Part shown: positions 11,540 through 22,818 of the stretch, piece after piece
Numbering within the stretch: the first letter of the stretch is position 1
Layout of the letters: each line of letters starts with the position of its first letter
Origin: Gymnorhina tibicen
Taxonomy: Eukaryota; Chordata; Aves; Passeriformes; Artamidae
Length of the DNA stretch: 64,000 nt
Assembly: GCA_013399875.1 (NCBI GenBank)
Contig: VXAZ01008191.1
Coordinates: forward strand, 502,345 to 566,344
Direction: 5' to 3'
Notes under the pieces: generated by a model
The model's input: the letters and a program-made list of their open reading frames with translations, nothing else
What the model was told of the DNA's origin: nothing
Database searches by the model: none
Program-made: the position numbers and the translations under genes

Positions 11540-11800
11540 GGGGTCACATCACAAGGGCAGAGGGTTTTAGGATGACAGAGGGCAGGTTTAGATTGGATAT
11601 TAGGAACAAATCCTTCCCTGTGAGGGCGGGGAGGCCCAGAGAAGCTGTGGCTGCCCCATCCCTGGAAGTGTCCAAGGCCAGCTTGGACAGGGCTTGGAGC
11701 ACCCTGGGATAGTGGGAGGTGTCCCTGCCCATGGCAGGGGGGTGGGATGAGATGATCCTAATGTCCCTTCCTACCCAAACCATTCCCTGATTCTATAATT
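11540..11800 (+). mobile_element. CR1 LINE 3' fragment
   Basis: TTTAGATTGGATATTAGGAA, CCTGGAAGTGTCCAAGGC and GATGATCCTAATGTCCC are present. It has a small internal deletion at the GGCCCTGGCACAGG block. Confidence 0.9.
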
Positions 11801-12083
11801 CTGTTATTTTTATGGATATTGATCGTAAATACCAGCTCATCCCCACTCAGGGCTGTGTCTCCCTGGTGTGCTCTGCTACAGGAATGGGAAAATTGGGAAG
11901 CTGCTGGCTGGGTGTCCCTCTGCAAGGGAAGCTCCACTTTTGGGAAGGGTCTCTCTGCACCACGTCTTCAGTCCTCTCTGCACTGCTTAAAGGCAAATTT
12001 TAACAGACCAATTAGTGCAGCTTTCATAGGGAGGAGCTCTGCATAAAGCCCGATAATTACCGCAATAAATTCTGCTATGAAAA

Positions 12084-12108
12084 TGACGTCAAGTCCTGAT
12101 TCAGTCAG
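12084..12108. promoter_or_regulatory. Perfect CRE plus AP-1/MARE-like site in intron
   Basis: TGACGTCA is the full palindromic CREB/ATF site. Seven bases on is TGATTCAGTCA, which resembles AP-1/MARE elements. The surrounding 12000-12150 is unique, repeat-free and AT-rich. Enhancer function is inference only. Confidence 0.35.
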
Positions 12109-13554
12109 GCATAAACCATCTGCCAGCTCCCAGGTATCCAAACACACCATCAATCAGAAGTTCACCTCCTCCTCTGGATCATCCAGCACCTTTTGTCCCA
12201 AGAATGAGGGGATAAAATTCTGTCCCGGAGAAACCTGTTCCCTGTATCCTCTGCTCCAGCACCAGGCAGTGCCACCAGCACATTGAAACTCCTGGGTTTT
12301 TATGCTCTGAAGTCTAAATAATTCTTTATAAAGTCTAAATGAAAGACTCTATAAAAAAACCCATGCTTAGAGTGCTCTTGGTCGCCTCCTGGATCCCCAG
12401 GTGCTCCCGTGAGGCAGCCTTGAGAGTTTTCAGCATTTTAGGGAATTCAGTCCTTCGGGTGGGCTCTTCACAGACCATAAGCATTGTCCCAAAAAAGATT
12501 AGGATTGGACCAGCTGGATTAACAGCAAGGATACTCTGGAAAACAGCCTTTTCCTCATGCTGGTGGGACCACAGGCTTTCTGTGCAGCCTTCAGGCTTTT
12601 CAGGAGTCAATAAAGACCTCCTTGATCCAGAGCCTGTTCACCTTCAGCTGTGTGGCCTCACTAGAATTTGTCTCACAGCCACCCCTTTGGGATGGATGAA
12701 CTTCAGGGAATACAGAAGCAGAAGACAAATTTTTATAGCCCAGCAAATGCTGGGTATTTCAAGTTCCCTAACTGATTTCCAAGTTAAAGCCACAAATTAT
12801 TTCTACTTTTTTTTTTTTTAATTTAATTCAATTTAATGGAATTCTGAACAAAGCCAGCCGCTTCCTTTTATTCTGCTTTTCTCCTAAATGAAAATCTTAA
12901 AAAAAAGAAAAAGCATAATCTTTGTAGTTCAGTAGCATAAAATGAAAGAGCTGCAGCTACTTGTTTCCGAGAAGGAAAGGAAAATTTATCATTCTCTAAA
13001 GAAACAAGACAGCTTTCCCATTTTCTAATCACTTTTCATCGACATTGATCTAAAGATGGATTAGGCGAGCGTGAGCCACATTTATCTTTCAAATTCCCTG
13101 CTCTATGCTCTGAATAACTTCATCCTGGTCCTACAGTCATCAGTGTCATAGGGAGAGACCATTTGGGTCAGGAAATACCCTTCAAGCTGACACCAGAGGT
13201 GAGGAAAACAGCACGGGAGTCGCTGGTTCCAGGGGAGTCACCACCGAGTGCTCAGCGGAAAGCCCTGAATCGCTCCTCGGGTTATTCGGGGTAACCGTAA
13301 AAACTGGGTGTTAAAAAAGGGAAAAAAAAACCAAAAACCCCACAAAACAAACACAGGGAGGTGCAGCTTGAGCAGCCTGAGCGGTTCCTGGGCTTTGGCT
13401 GAAGTGGGAAATCAAAGCTGTCCCTCAGAGCAGACTCCCAGGCGGTATTTAGGCGCTGCAGGGATGCTGCTCCGAAGGAAAAGAGTTGCACTGGGATGCA
13501 GGAGCTCTGGGTGAAGCCAGCCCGGACCCCTGGAGGCAGCACAGGAAAGCGTGG

Positions 13555-14100
13555 AGGGCGAGGGAGGGGATTCTGCCCCTCAAATCTGCTCTGGTCAGAC
13601 CCCGCCTGGAACCTTCAGTCCAGTTCTGGGGTTCCAGCACAGGAGGGACATGGAGCTCTTGGAGCACCAGGATGATCAGAGGATGGAGCAGCTCTGCTGG
13701 GAGGAAAGGCTGAGAGAATTGGGAATGTCCAGCCTGGAGAACAAAAGGGTCCAGAGAGAACTTAGAGCCACTTCCAGAGCGTGAAGGGACTCCAAGAGAG
13801 CTGGAGAGGGACTTTGCACAAGGGATGGAGTGCCAGGACAGGGAGGAATGCTTCAAACTACCAGAGGGCAGGGCTGGATTGGATACTGGGAAGAAATTCC
13901 TCCCTGTGAGGGTGGGGAGACCCTGGCACAGGGTGCCCCGAGAAGCTGTGGCTGCCCCATCCCTGGAAATGTCCAAGGCCAGGTTGGACAGAGCTTGGAG
14001 CAGCCTGGGATAGTGGAAGGTGTCCCTGCCCGTGGCAAGGATTGGAATGAGATAATTTTTACGGTCCGTTCTAACTCAAACCATTCTGTGATTTTATGAT
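13555..14100 (+). mobile_element. CR1 LINE 3' fragment, about 545 bp
   Basis: Extends from CTCTGGTCAGACCCC and GGATGGAGCAGCTCTGCTGG to CCATTCTGTGATTTTATG. It is one of the longest and best-preserved copies in the window. Confidence 0.93.
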
Positions 14101-15961
14101 GATCCTCTGAAGACCCCAGGGTAGGGAGGTGCCTGCTCCACCACCATCACCTTTCCATACCCACCACGAGTCCAGCACAGGTGACCCTTCAGCAGAGGGA
14201 TGTGTGGATTATCTCAATGCACTTCGCCTCTGTCTCTGTCAGAGATGCGGGGGTTTTGTTGGCACTGCCTCCTAAATACCCTTTACCCCAAATCCTCTCT
14301 CTCCACCTTAAAAATTTGCAGCAAAAGTGAAAGTCAGGGCTGAGTGAAGGAGACTCCCAGTGCCACCAGGATGATGAACACCTCCCTTCTGGAGCTGGTT
14401 TTACCCCAGCTCTGAGTCTGGGCGCTCCCTCCTTTCCCACCCCTTTCTTTTCTCCCCACAGTCCTGGCACCAGGCAGGGACTGATAAACATTTCCCTCCT
14501 CCCCAGAAGCTCCTGGGCTGTGTCAGGCCAGAGTGATGGCTCTGTCCCTGGGAGTTACTGGCAGGGCAGCCCCTGGTGCTTTCAGCCCCTGGCTGGGGCC
14601 AGCCCTGGCTGTCTCTGAGGCGCCAGGCCCCGGGCCAGCCCCGGCGCCTTTTCCAGCCGGATTACACATCCCTCTCTCCAGGTTTTTTCTTGCTTTTCTA
14701 TGCGTAGCTCAGTTTTCCCTCCTGCCTGCAAGGACTGCTAAGACCCCACAGTGGAGCTGGAGGGAAATGCCAGGTTTGGAGCACGATCCCACTGCCTGTT
14801 TCTGTGTGCTGCTCAAGTGGCCAAGACCCCATAAAAACTTTTTTTCCATATGGAGGGAAAGAAAAGGGGAGCTGTTCCCAGGAGCCTGCTACCAATTCCC
14901 AGGGTGCCCTGTGCCAAGAGGAGATTTTCTTTTGTCACCCAGCATCCTTCCCAGAGCTCTGCCAGGCTGATTAACCTGCTCGGAGATCCCAGTGGGCACC
15001 GAGTCCTTCTGCAGGCACCCCTGAGCCAGCGCCTCCCTCACAGCATCACCAGAGAAGCCTGATCCTTCCCTGAGAAGCAGAAAACTAAAAGCAAGTCTCC
15101 CTTTTTCATTTCTTAATTTCCCAGAGCTCTTTTTCATCGTTTAAGTTTAAATAGACACCTTTGGAGTCACTAAGCCCACCACAGTCACAGGTAGATAACA
15201 CATCACACTGATAAGGAGGATGGAAACCACCATGTGGAGTCATGCCCAAGGGCAGTTTCTGCCTCCTCTCCGTGGCAGAGTGAAAAAAAAGAGCCTGGAA
15301 AAATAAAAGGGCCAGCCTGTGGTGGTGCATCTTCAAAAACATCCCCAAAACTCCAGGAATTTGTGTTCAGAGACCCCCTGAGGCAGAGGGGTGCCACTAC
15401 GCAGAGGGGTGTGTAGCACCAAATGGATGCTGTTTTGTGAGCTTCCATGTACTTTTCATGAGTTTGGAAGTTTTTAGGATGAACAGAGAGCTGTGGAAAG
15501 GTGGCCTGGAGGTTGGCTGGGCACTGTGGGCAGGCTCCTGGGGTTCACTCCGTGGTGCTCTGGAGTTCCTTTGCTGGGAGAGATGATGCCAATCCCCACC
15601 ATCAGTGGTCCGATCTCATCGTCCACAAGCCCCTAAAAGCTTCCCAGACCTCTTCCACGTCCAACCAAAATCTCTTTTAAGGCCTGAAGGTGGGAGTCTG
15701 TAATCTTTCCTCCCACAGGACATTCTCTATAACTTTATCCAGTGGCTGGAAACCGGCCACATTTATCATTTTCCCTTTATCCTTCCGTAAGGAAGCTCAT
15801 GGAGTGCCCGGAATATTCAAGATGCAGGTGCAGAATGGAGCCGTGCACTGCCATAACAATATTTCCTGTTTCATTCTCTCTTCCTTTCTTAATTTTTCTC
15901 TTTCCAAGAACTCACGAAATTGAATGTCTGGGGTTTGAATAATTATTGTCGCCCTTAGGTG

Positions 15962-15975
15962 GTGCTCCCTAGTGA
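15962..15975 (-). promoter_or_regulatory. CTCF-like motif
   Basis: The minus strand reads TCACTAGGGAGCAC. It resembles the CTCF core CCASYAGRKGGCRS with two mismatches. A single motif inside an intron; binding is unproven. Confidence 0.3.
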
Positions 15976-18049
15976 CAGGGCTGATCAGAGGCCACTGCTG
16001 TAGGTGTGAGCTCATCATTTTTTTTTATTTTGGGAGGTTTTTTTTCCCCCCTCATTTTCTGGTCCCTCCACGGATTTGCAGCTGCTCTTGCTCGCCAGCC
16101 TGTGCCAAGGAGGGCTCTGAGGTTTGCTGATCACGTTCAGGGTGCATGATCAGATCTGGGAGCATCCTCCCGGCGTGAAGGAGAGGCTGAAGGTCACGAG
16201 TGTGGCAGATGGACAGAGACTTTTAAAACAGGGATTGGCTGGGAACAGAACCTGATGCTGAAGGTGGCCATAAATAATGCCATCAAAAGGGGACTTTTTT
16301 TTCGAGGGGAAAAATCGAATTATTTATGAGCTTCATGCATCAGATCGCTTGTGCTGCTAATACAGCTGTGGACATCAGCAGCTTTGAAAACTTGTGGCAT
16401 CACAGCAGCTGTGGGAGAAAACAAAATGTTTGTCATTGAAAAAAAAAAAGAATCTGTCCTGACCAAGGTTGTTTTCCCTCACCTTTTAGGAAACTTAATT
16501 TCATTCCAATTTTTGCTCTCGGTGTGCTTTTTTTCTCTGTGTTCCTTCCTGCTGCACCTTTTCAGGCAGACTGATGGTCTCCAAAAAACACTGTGGGTGG
16601 AAATTTCCCTTCAGGAAACTTCCAGCTTGTCTCATTAAGACACACACAAGAGTTAAATAGGTTCCAGTTTTTAGTTGCAGCAGTTCTAAAATCAGTTCCA
16701 AAAAAGATAATGGAACAAGTCACGAATTTTATCACTTTTTCTGTCCTATTAGCATTAATCACTGTCGTGTTATATCATGGAATAAAGTAAGAATAACACC
16801 AGCAGCATAAGGAAAGCTCTGTTCTGTAGAGTTTAATGAAAACCTCAGCTGCAGATTTAAAGAAATTGAGTGTTTTACATCCTTCTGAGCAAGACTTTTA
16901 CACAACCTGATTAAAAAAAACCAAAAACCCAAACAACAGTTCTCTTAAAAAGGACTTAGAAACTTTGTCCCTTTGAATGAAAATAATTTCAGAATGCTTT
17001 CACTTCACTTTGAGGCATTACCTGGTTTGTACATTCACCACCCTCTAACCACCAAATGCTCTCACCCAGAGCCTTCTCCCTGGGAGCTGTGGGGTGCAGG
17101 ACCAACTTCAAGCACGTCTTATTTTTATATTAAACTTTGGAATCCTGGCTTGGGTGATGCAGTGCAAACTGCCCCTTAAGGGATAATTCCACAGCAGCTT
17201 TGCTGTCAGCACTGCAGTGTGGAGCTGGGAGGAACAACAGCCTGACACAAATATCTTAGGGAAGGGCAAACTGAGAAGCTGAGGCTGCTGGATCAGCCTG
17301 CAGCAGATGGGAAGTTAGGTTTCCTACGGAGCTACAGTGATCTCAGCAGCATCCTGGAGTGACCCCACAGCCTCCGTGTGGCTTCATCTCCCCTGAGTCA
17401 GTAAATTTTGGTGACAGCACCGAGCTGTGACGCGTCCTGGGCTGCGTGTCCCCTGCATGTCTGGCTCCTCACCTTCTCCCCAGGCTTTTCCCTCCTCGTT
17501 GTCATCCTCCACAAGCTGCTTTCCTCCCACCCTTCCCACTTCTCCACGGGCAAGTGGCTCAAAAGGGCTCTGGCACATCCAGGGAAGCCTTTCCTTGCCC
17601 AGTGCTGGAGTGGGTTTTTTTTGGGTAATTAACTGTGAAAAGCATCACTGGTGTTTGGAAGGGAGAAGTTGAGTGAAACAACTACTTTGAAACCTTTCCT
17701 TTCTCTACCCACTGAAGAACATCCCCATTTCCCAGCCCCTCAGCCCTCTCCAGAGCCTTGTCCTGGTGCACGCCAGCAGAAACACGGAAAGAGATTTTCT
17801 GGGTCCATATCCATGGCTGGTGGGAGACTGGGTCAGTAAAGCCTCCAAGGCTTGGTGTGGAGTTGATGGAAACGTTTTCAGCCTCAGAGCTGAGCTCCAG
17901 CTCCTCAACCAGCACGGATTTGGTTCCCTGGCGGAACAGGGAGCAGGTTTTGCTGCCATTAAAGAGTCTACAAATAGCTGTGCTGCATAAGGAACGGGCA
18001 TCCAGTGCAGCGGGTGTTCAGAAAGACCTCGTTGTAATCTGGATTTCAT

Positions 18050-18295
18050 ACATGGCTTGGATTGGAAAGGGCCTTAAAGATCCTGTAGTTCCACCCTCTG
18101 GCATGGGCAGGGACACCTTCCACTATCCCAATTCCCTCCAAGCCCCGTCCAGCCTGGCCTTGGACACTTCCAGGACACCCTGTGCCAGGGCCTCCCCACC
18201 CTCACAGGGAAGAATTTCTTCCCAATATCCCACCTAAATCTACCCTCCTTCATCTTAAAGCCAGCACCCCTTGTCCTGTCACTACACCTGTGGAA
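18050..18295 (-). mobile_element. CR1 LINE fragment, antisense, close to terminal exon
   Basis: GGCCTTAAAGATCCTG, GGCATGGGCAGGGACACC and CTTAAAGCCAGCACCCC are in antisense CR1 order. It ends about 310 bases before the ADGRB1 terminal exon. Confidence 0.9.
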
Positions 18296-18549
18296 GTAGA
18301 AAAAGATCTGAAATTCTTAAAACCACACTCAGTTTTTCAGTAGCGAAAACCTCAGGTGAAAGCTGAAAGGCGTTAAGTGGTGGAGGGGGCAGTGGAAAGA
18401 AAAACAACCTTTTCTTCTTGAAAATAGACGGTTTGTACACCAAGTGTCGTTTTCATTGATACCCCACTTTATTTTGGATGAGAAGCTGCACAGAAAAACT
18501 GATTTGTTGACACAAGAGGAGGTAAAAACGTGGTATTTCTTGCATTTTG

Positions 18550-18556
18550 TACTAAC
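18550..18556 (+). other. Consensus branch point for the terminal exon
   Basis: TACTAAC lies about 50 bases before the terminal exon acceptor and is followed by an almost uninterrupted C/T tract. This supports the chosen acceptor at 18604/18605. Confidence 0.55.
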
Positions 18557-18604
18557 TTTTCTTTCTTTCTCTCTCTCCTTTCTTACACTTTCCTCCTCCT
18601 GCAG

Positions 18605-18802
18605 CAAGAAAAACAGCAGACACCAAACAAGAGACCCTGGGAAGGCATCAGGAAAGTCCAGTCCCCACCATCATGGGTTAAAAAGGACATCGAACCTGTG
18701 GCACAGTCTCCCCTAGAACTAAAAACTGTAGAGTGGGAGAAAACAGGGGCCACCATCCCCTTGGTGGGACAAGACATTATTGACCTTCAGACAGAGGTCT
18801 GA
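18605..18802 (+). CDS. ADGRB1: ADGRB1 terminal coding exon, ends in PDZ ligand QTEV
   Basis: The last coding exon gives 65 residues and a TGA stop at 18800-18802. It opens [13 protein letters not shown] and closes [15 protein letters not shown]. The final TEV is a class I PDZ ligand, known in mammals to bind MAGI, PSD-95 and related scaffolds and the Tiam1/Par3 polarity complex at excitatory synapses. The ending [11 protein letters not shown] separates ADGRB1 from ADGRB3, whose last residues differ upstream of the shared QTEV. The acceptor is a strong pyrimidine tract ending CTGCAG, with a TACTAAC branch sequence at 18550-18556. It is separated from the preceding exon by a 13.9 kb intron. Confidence 0.96.
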   Translation, partial: QEKQQTPNKRPWEGIRKVQSPPSWVKKDIEPVAQSPLELKTVEWEKTGATIPLVGQDIIDLQTEV

Positions 18803-19092
18803 GCAGAAAGGGAAGAAAAAGGACTTTTTTTTTTCCGGAAAACAAACGAAACAAACAAAACAAAACCACGTTTTAAAAGAAATGATTAAATTAAATCGGA
18901 ACCGAGCCAGAAAAGTGTTTGGTTTCTTTTGAAACCTTTGGTAAGATGGAGTAACTTTTGTATTGTTCTCAGCAGAGAGGGGGAATATTACTTTATAGAG
19001 TATAGTAGCTGTAGGTTCAGGACAACACGAGCTTTCCCAGGCAGGACTGGAGGACTGAGCCTGGAAGAGAGCGAGGAGGAGGAGGAGGAAGA

Positions 19093-19114
19093 GGGTGGGG
19101 AGGGGCTGCAGGGG
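19093..19114 (+). promoter_or_regulatory. G-quadruplex motif in 3'UTR
   Basis: Four G runs of 3, 4, 4 and 4 are separated by loops of 1, 1 and 5 bases. This satisfies the canonical G3+N1-7 pattern on the mRNA-sense strand, about 290 bases after the stop codon. It lies in a purine-rich GGA-repeat context (about 19071-19105). Confidence 0.55.
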
Positions 19115-19682
19115 ACAAGCCCTGCCAAGTTGCTCTCAGGTCGCTGCCGCACACCAGGAGCCTTCCCCCTCTGCCACGGGGAGCTGTGGAAGGACACCCA
19201 GCAGCCACCACGGAAGGTCGGGGTTGTCTGGGGACACCAAAAGGAGCCTCTGGGATGCGGCCTGGCTGGGGCAGACCCAGCCTCGAGGGGCATCCCTGGC
19301 TCCCCCGCCTCTCCCTCTCCGGCTCGTCCAAGGAGGAAGGAGATGGGACGCGCCAAGCGGTGGCCACGAGGACATTGCCGCTCCTGGGTGCCACGCCACG
19401 GCCTGGCAGCGGGTCCCCTCGGAGGGGGATGTGGAGGTCACCCGCGGCTCGGGTGGAGGCGAGAGGTGGGGCTTCCTCCTCTCATCCCTCCCCGGCGGAG
19501 CTCCCGCGCAGGAAGGAAGGACCAGCTCCAAATCTCCGAATCCTGCTCGCCCCACCTCCAGGGAGAGGGTGGAAGGTGGTAGACAACAAGACCAACAAGA
19601 AGAATGTAGGTCGTGTCATTGACTGTTAAATAGATAAACTCAGCACGGGCCTCGCAAAGGTCCTCTTGGCCTCATCCTTTTA

Positions 19683-19699
19683 TTTTTTTTTTTTTTTTT
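19683..19699 (+). repeat. T17 homopolymer in 3'UTR
   Basis: Uninterrupted T17 in TATTTT...GGTTCTG. It would be a long U tract in the ADGRB1 mRNA. Confidence 0.9.
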
Positions 19700-19942
19700 G
19701 GTTCTGTTACTTGTCCTTGCTTTCGGACTCCGATTTATTCCAAGCTGCCCCTCCCTGGAAGGCAGAGAGAGAAAGAGGGAAAGACAGATCTGCCGCTGTA
19801 CCTGGAGATATTGGTAAACAGAGACGTTGCCTTAGGACATTGAGACAAACTGACAACAGGAATAACGTCCACTTGGAAACAAACAGACAAAAAAAAAACA
19901 AACAAAATAATCTATTTTTTTCCTTCTTCTTTTCTTTTCTTC

Positions 19943-19948
19943 AATAAA
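19943..19948 (+). promoter_or_regulatory. ADGRB1: Proximal poly(A) signal of ADGRB1
   Basis: AATAAA occurs 1.14 kb after the stop. It is followed within 20-60 bases by TTTCTTTTCTTTGG and TTGTCATTTCG, a plausible U/GU-rich downstream element. Confidence 0.65.
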
Positions 19949-20634
19949 AAGAGAACTTGAAACCCGAGACCTTTCTTTTCTTTGGCTCTTGTCATTTCGA
20001 ATGCCTTTCTGTGCCGTAGGACTGCGCAGGCATGGGGTGAGGATGCCACCTGCTGAAGGTGGAAGGCAAGTTGCTCCGTGGAAAGTTTGGGATGGTGGGA
20101 ATACGCAGCCCCTTCACCGCTGGCTTGCAGTGTTTTGTTTTGCTTTATTCAGTTTGGGTTTTTGGTTATTTTCCCCTCACTGGCTCTTTTCCGACCTCCC
20201 CGCTGCCCAGAGCCAGCAGCACGTTCATGGTCCTACAGGAAGGAAGAGGTGGAGCTGATCAGGAGAGCAGGACATTCCTCCTCATAAAATCTTTTCATTT
20301 CACCATGAAAAACAAAAAAAAAACCCTATTTTAATTTTTTCTTCATTAAACATTTCTCAAGGTTGTTTACAAAAAAAAATGAGGTGTCTACATTTCACCC
20401 CAAAAAGTATTGTGCAATATTTTTATCATTAAAAAATATACCGCTGACACTACACACAGGCTTTATTATTTTTATTATTTTCGTCATTCCCAGCACTGTC
20501 TGTCTGATGTCTGGACCAACTCCCAGTTTTGGTGGTGGATGGAGACAAATCTCTGCTTTTGAGTGGCCAGATTGGGCCAGACAGCAGCAAAACTTGAACA
20601 GGGTCTGATTATTACTGTGCTTGGGTCTCCTTTT

Positions 20635-20640
20635 AATAAA
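20635..20640 (+). promoter_or_regulatory. Possible intermediate poly(A) signal
   Basis: AATAAA within TTTTAATAAAAAAACC. The downstream sequence is not clearly GU-rich, so its use is doubtful. Confidence 0.25.
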
Positions 20641-21384
20641 AAAACCACCAAACCCCACGTTTTTAGGGTAAAATGAGCAGTGGGTACAAGATGCAAAGCA
20701 ATCACTGCCCCCAGCTGTGCTTCCCCCACAGGGAGATGTCGCTTGATGTGGCATCTCTGCTTTGACTTCCCTTTGGGCCACCTGGGTGATCTCCAAGGAC
20801 AGTGGCATTTCTTTTGCCATTAACTGCAGGATATGAAGGATGGAAAGGAAAACTTAAATAAATCCAAATAGTTAAAAAAGTAGGGAAAGTGGTTACGCAT
20901 AAAACTGTGATATTATTGTTCAATTTTAGCTTATTCTATGAAACAGGAAAGCACAAAGGCCTCCCTCAGATGCCGGGTTGTATGATATTGTAATTATTAT
21001 AATTACACATTATGAATTTTAGCATACAGATATCTTTCTACTGTGTTTTAATTCTTTTCTCTTTTTTGTTTTTTTTTTTCTTCCCTTCCCTTCCCCTGCC
21101 CACCCGAGCCTGCCCTCTTCACTCCAACCTTCCCCGCTCACCCATTCACTGCAGCCGCCTTTGCAGGACATTAACGATGTTATGTAATTACAGAGATAAA
21201 TGTTTGTTTAAGAACTGTTGATATTCGACTTTTCTCTGCTCAGCTCCTCCGGTTAATCCTGTTTCCCCATGCCCTGCCCTCCTTCCATGCCTTCCCCGCC
21301 TTCCTCTCCGTGTTCGTCAACGTTTTCTTTTTTTTTTTTTTTCTGTACAGTTTTCAGAGCACAAAATGAATGTGTCTTATTTCT

Positions 21385-21390
21385 AATAAA
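21385..21390 (+). promoter_or_regulatory. ADGRB1: Likely distal poly(A) signal of ADGRB1
   Basis: AATAAA in TTTCTAATAAAAGAGG. It is preceded by a long T-run and a TGTACAGTTTT upstream element, and followed about 20 bases later by CCCTGTCTGCTTTTT. The surrounding sequence is repeat-free, and the first CR1 fragment appears only at 21838. A long neuronal 3'UTR isoform ending here is plausible. Confidence 0.5.
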
Positions 21391-21837
21391 AGAGGTGGAA
21401 ACTCCAGCCCTGTCTGCTTTTTAAAAGCGCCCCTGCCTGCACCCAACGTGTGCTTTGCATCGCTCCTGGGGGCTGGGAAACCTGTCCTGGCCCCGCAGCT
21501 GCCACCTGGGCTCTCTGCTCTGGGAGAGTCTCAACACGGGGCTGAATTTACCCAAATTTCAGCTTTGTATCTTCTCCACCCCTCCAAAAAGACGTGTTCC
21601 TATAATGTACATTTGCAGGACATGAGGAATCCCCTTTTCTGTGCGGTGCAGCTTGTTTTTACTTAGGTTTCTCAAACCCACAACCTGATCTCCTTCCCAG
21701 TACCGTGGGATGCGGAGGGCTGAGATTTAACGTGGGTCTGGCAGCATTTCTGGCACAGGGCAGGGATGTGGGGCTAAAGTTTCCAGCGGGGCCAGGGTAA
21801 TGGTGATGCCACCCTGCCCACACCTCTGCAAAGCCAC

Positions 21838-22138
21838 TCATAGAATTCCACAGAATGTTTTGGGTGGGAAGGGACCTTAAAGATCATCTCTTTCCACGCC
21901 CTGCCATGGGAGGGGACACCTCCCACTGTCCCAGGTTGCTCCAAGCCCCGTCCAGCTTGGCCTTGGACACTTCCAGGGATCCAGGGGCAGCCACAGCTTC
22001 TCTGGGCACCCTGTGCCAGGGTCTCACCACCCTCAGAGGGAGGAATTTCTTCCCAATATTTAATCTAAATCTACCCTGTTTCAGCTTAAAGCCATTCCAC
22101 CTTGTCCAACCCTCAGTGCCCTTGTAAGAAGTACCTCT
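21838..22138 (-). mobile_element. CR1 LINE 3' fragment, antisense
   Basis: GGGACCTTAAAGATCATC, CCCTGCCATGGGAGGGG and CACAGCTTCTCTGGGCACC are all present. This is the first transposon fragment after the ADGRB1 stop codon, more than 400 bases beyond the distal poly(A) signal. Confidence 0.93.
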
Positions 22139-22699
22139 CCTTTTTTTTTTGTTGTCCCCCATCAGGTACTGGAAGACTCAGCCTCACCTGGATTTCCCTG
22201 GCACCTCCAGCCTGCCCAGGCAGACTCCCAGCAGGAGCTCGGCTCAGTGCACAGGGGTTTAGGGATATCACTCATAAAATGTGACAAGAAATTAATTGGG
22301 CAACAAATTCTTCGCTTCCTTGGCGCTTATCCTCGAATGGCTGAAATCTTCCAGAAAAAAAAATGTCCTTATCTCCCCGACTCTGCTCCATCACCTGTTA
22401 GATTTTAGGATTATAGGCAGGACTACAGGAAGCCTAAATCTTGGGAAAATGGGCTCCAGGACTGCTGCTCTCCAGAGCCTTCATCCACAGCCATCATGGC
22501 CCAGTAGGTCCTCAGATGTAATAATTTATCTTGGCCTGGCTGAAATAATGTGGATGTCCCAAAAAATCTGGAATGACTGCAGAGGTGTGGGGCTGCCTGG
22601 AGGCTCTCAGCTTATTCCCCCCTTCCCTGAGCCATAATCCAACATTTCTTCAACCAGCAGCACATGATGGTGAGTCCCAGGCCTTCATCCTTCCTATGG
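22139..22699. other. Intergenic, no feature recognised
   Basis: Unique sequence with a T10 run at about 22141. No credible exon or repeat is seen. Confidence 0.5.
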
Positions 22700-22818
22700 A
22701 GGTGTTTCTCACCCTACTTCCACCATTCCATGGTCCTTGGTGGACTTGGAAGTGCTGGGTTGGACTTGGGGATTTTAAAAATCTTTTCCAACCTGAAGAG
22801 TTCCATGATTGTGTAGCA
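22700..22818 (+). mobile_element. CR1 LINE 3' end, weak
   Basis: GGGTTGGACTTGGGGA, TCTTTTCCAACCTG and TTCCATGATTGTG match a CR1 end in order, but upstream similarity fades quickly. Confidence 0.6.

Larger units (their letters stand above)
4753..18604. other. ADGRB1: Last ADGRB1 intron (13.9 kb)
   Basis: This intron separates the ELMO-motif exon from the terminal exon. It holds nine CR1 fragments, an A19 run, and unique stretches with candidate regulatory motifs near 12.0-12.15 kb and 15.96 kb. The longest open frames (7659-8309 and 12339-12821) lack recognisable domains or splice context, so I regard them as chance. Confidence 0.8.
18803..21410 (+). other. ADGRB1: ADGRB1 3' untranslated region (distal end tentative)
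   Basis: The sequence after the stop contains no transposon fragment up to about 21.8 kb, in contrast to the flanking DNA, as expected for a constrained 3'UTR. It starts AT-rich (18803-19020), passes through a GC-rich, CpG-containing block (about 19030-19600), then a T17 run (19683-19699) and long U-rich stretches. The first AATAAA is at 19943, giving a UTR of about 1.15 kb. Further signals at 20635 and 21385 would extend it to about 2.6 kb. Several hundred bases before 21385 are AT-rich and unique. The long open frame at 18929-19582 starts at TTG and is a by-product of the GC-rich block, not a gene. Confidence 0.7.

Noticed and set aside
18929..19582. 217-codon open frame after the ADGRB1 stop
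   Set aside because: It starts at TTG, lies in the GC-rich 3'UTR, is low-complexity (Glu, Arg, Pro), and overlapping long frames occur on both strands, as expected from high GC.
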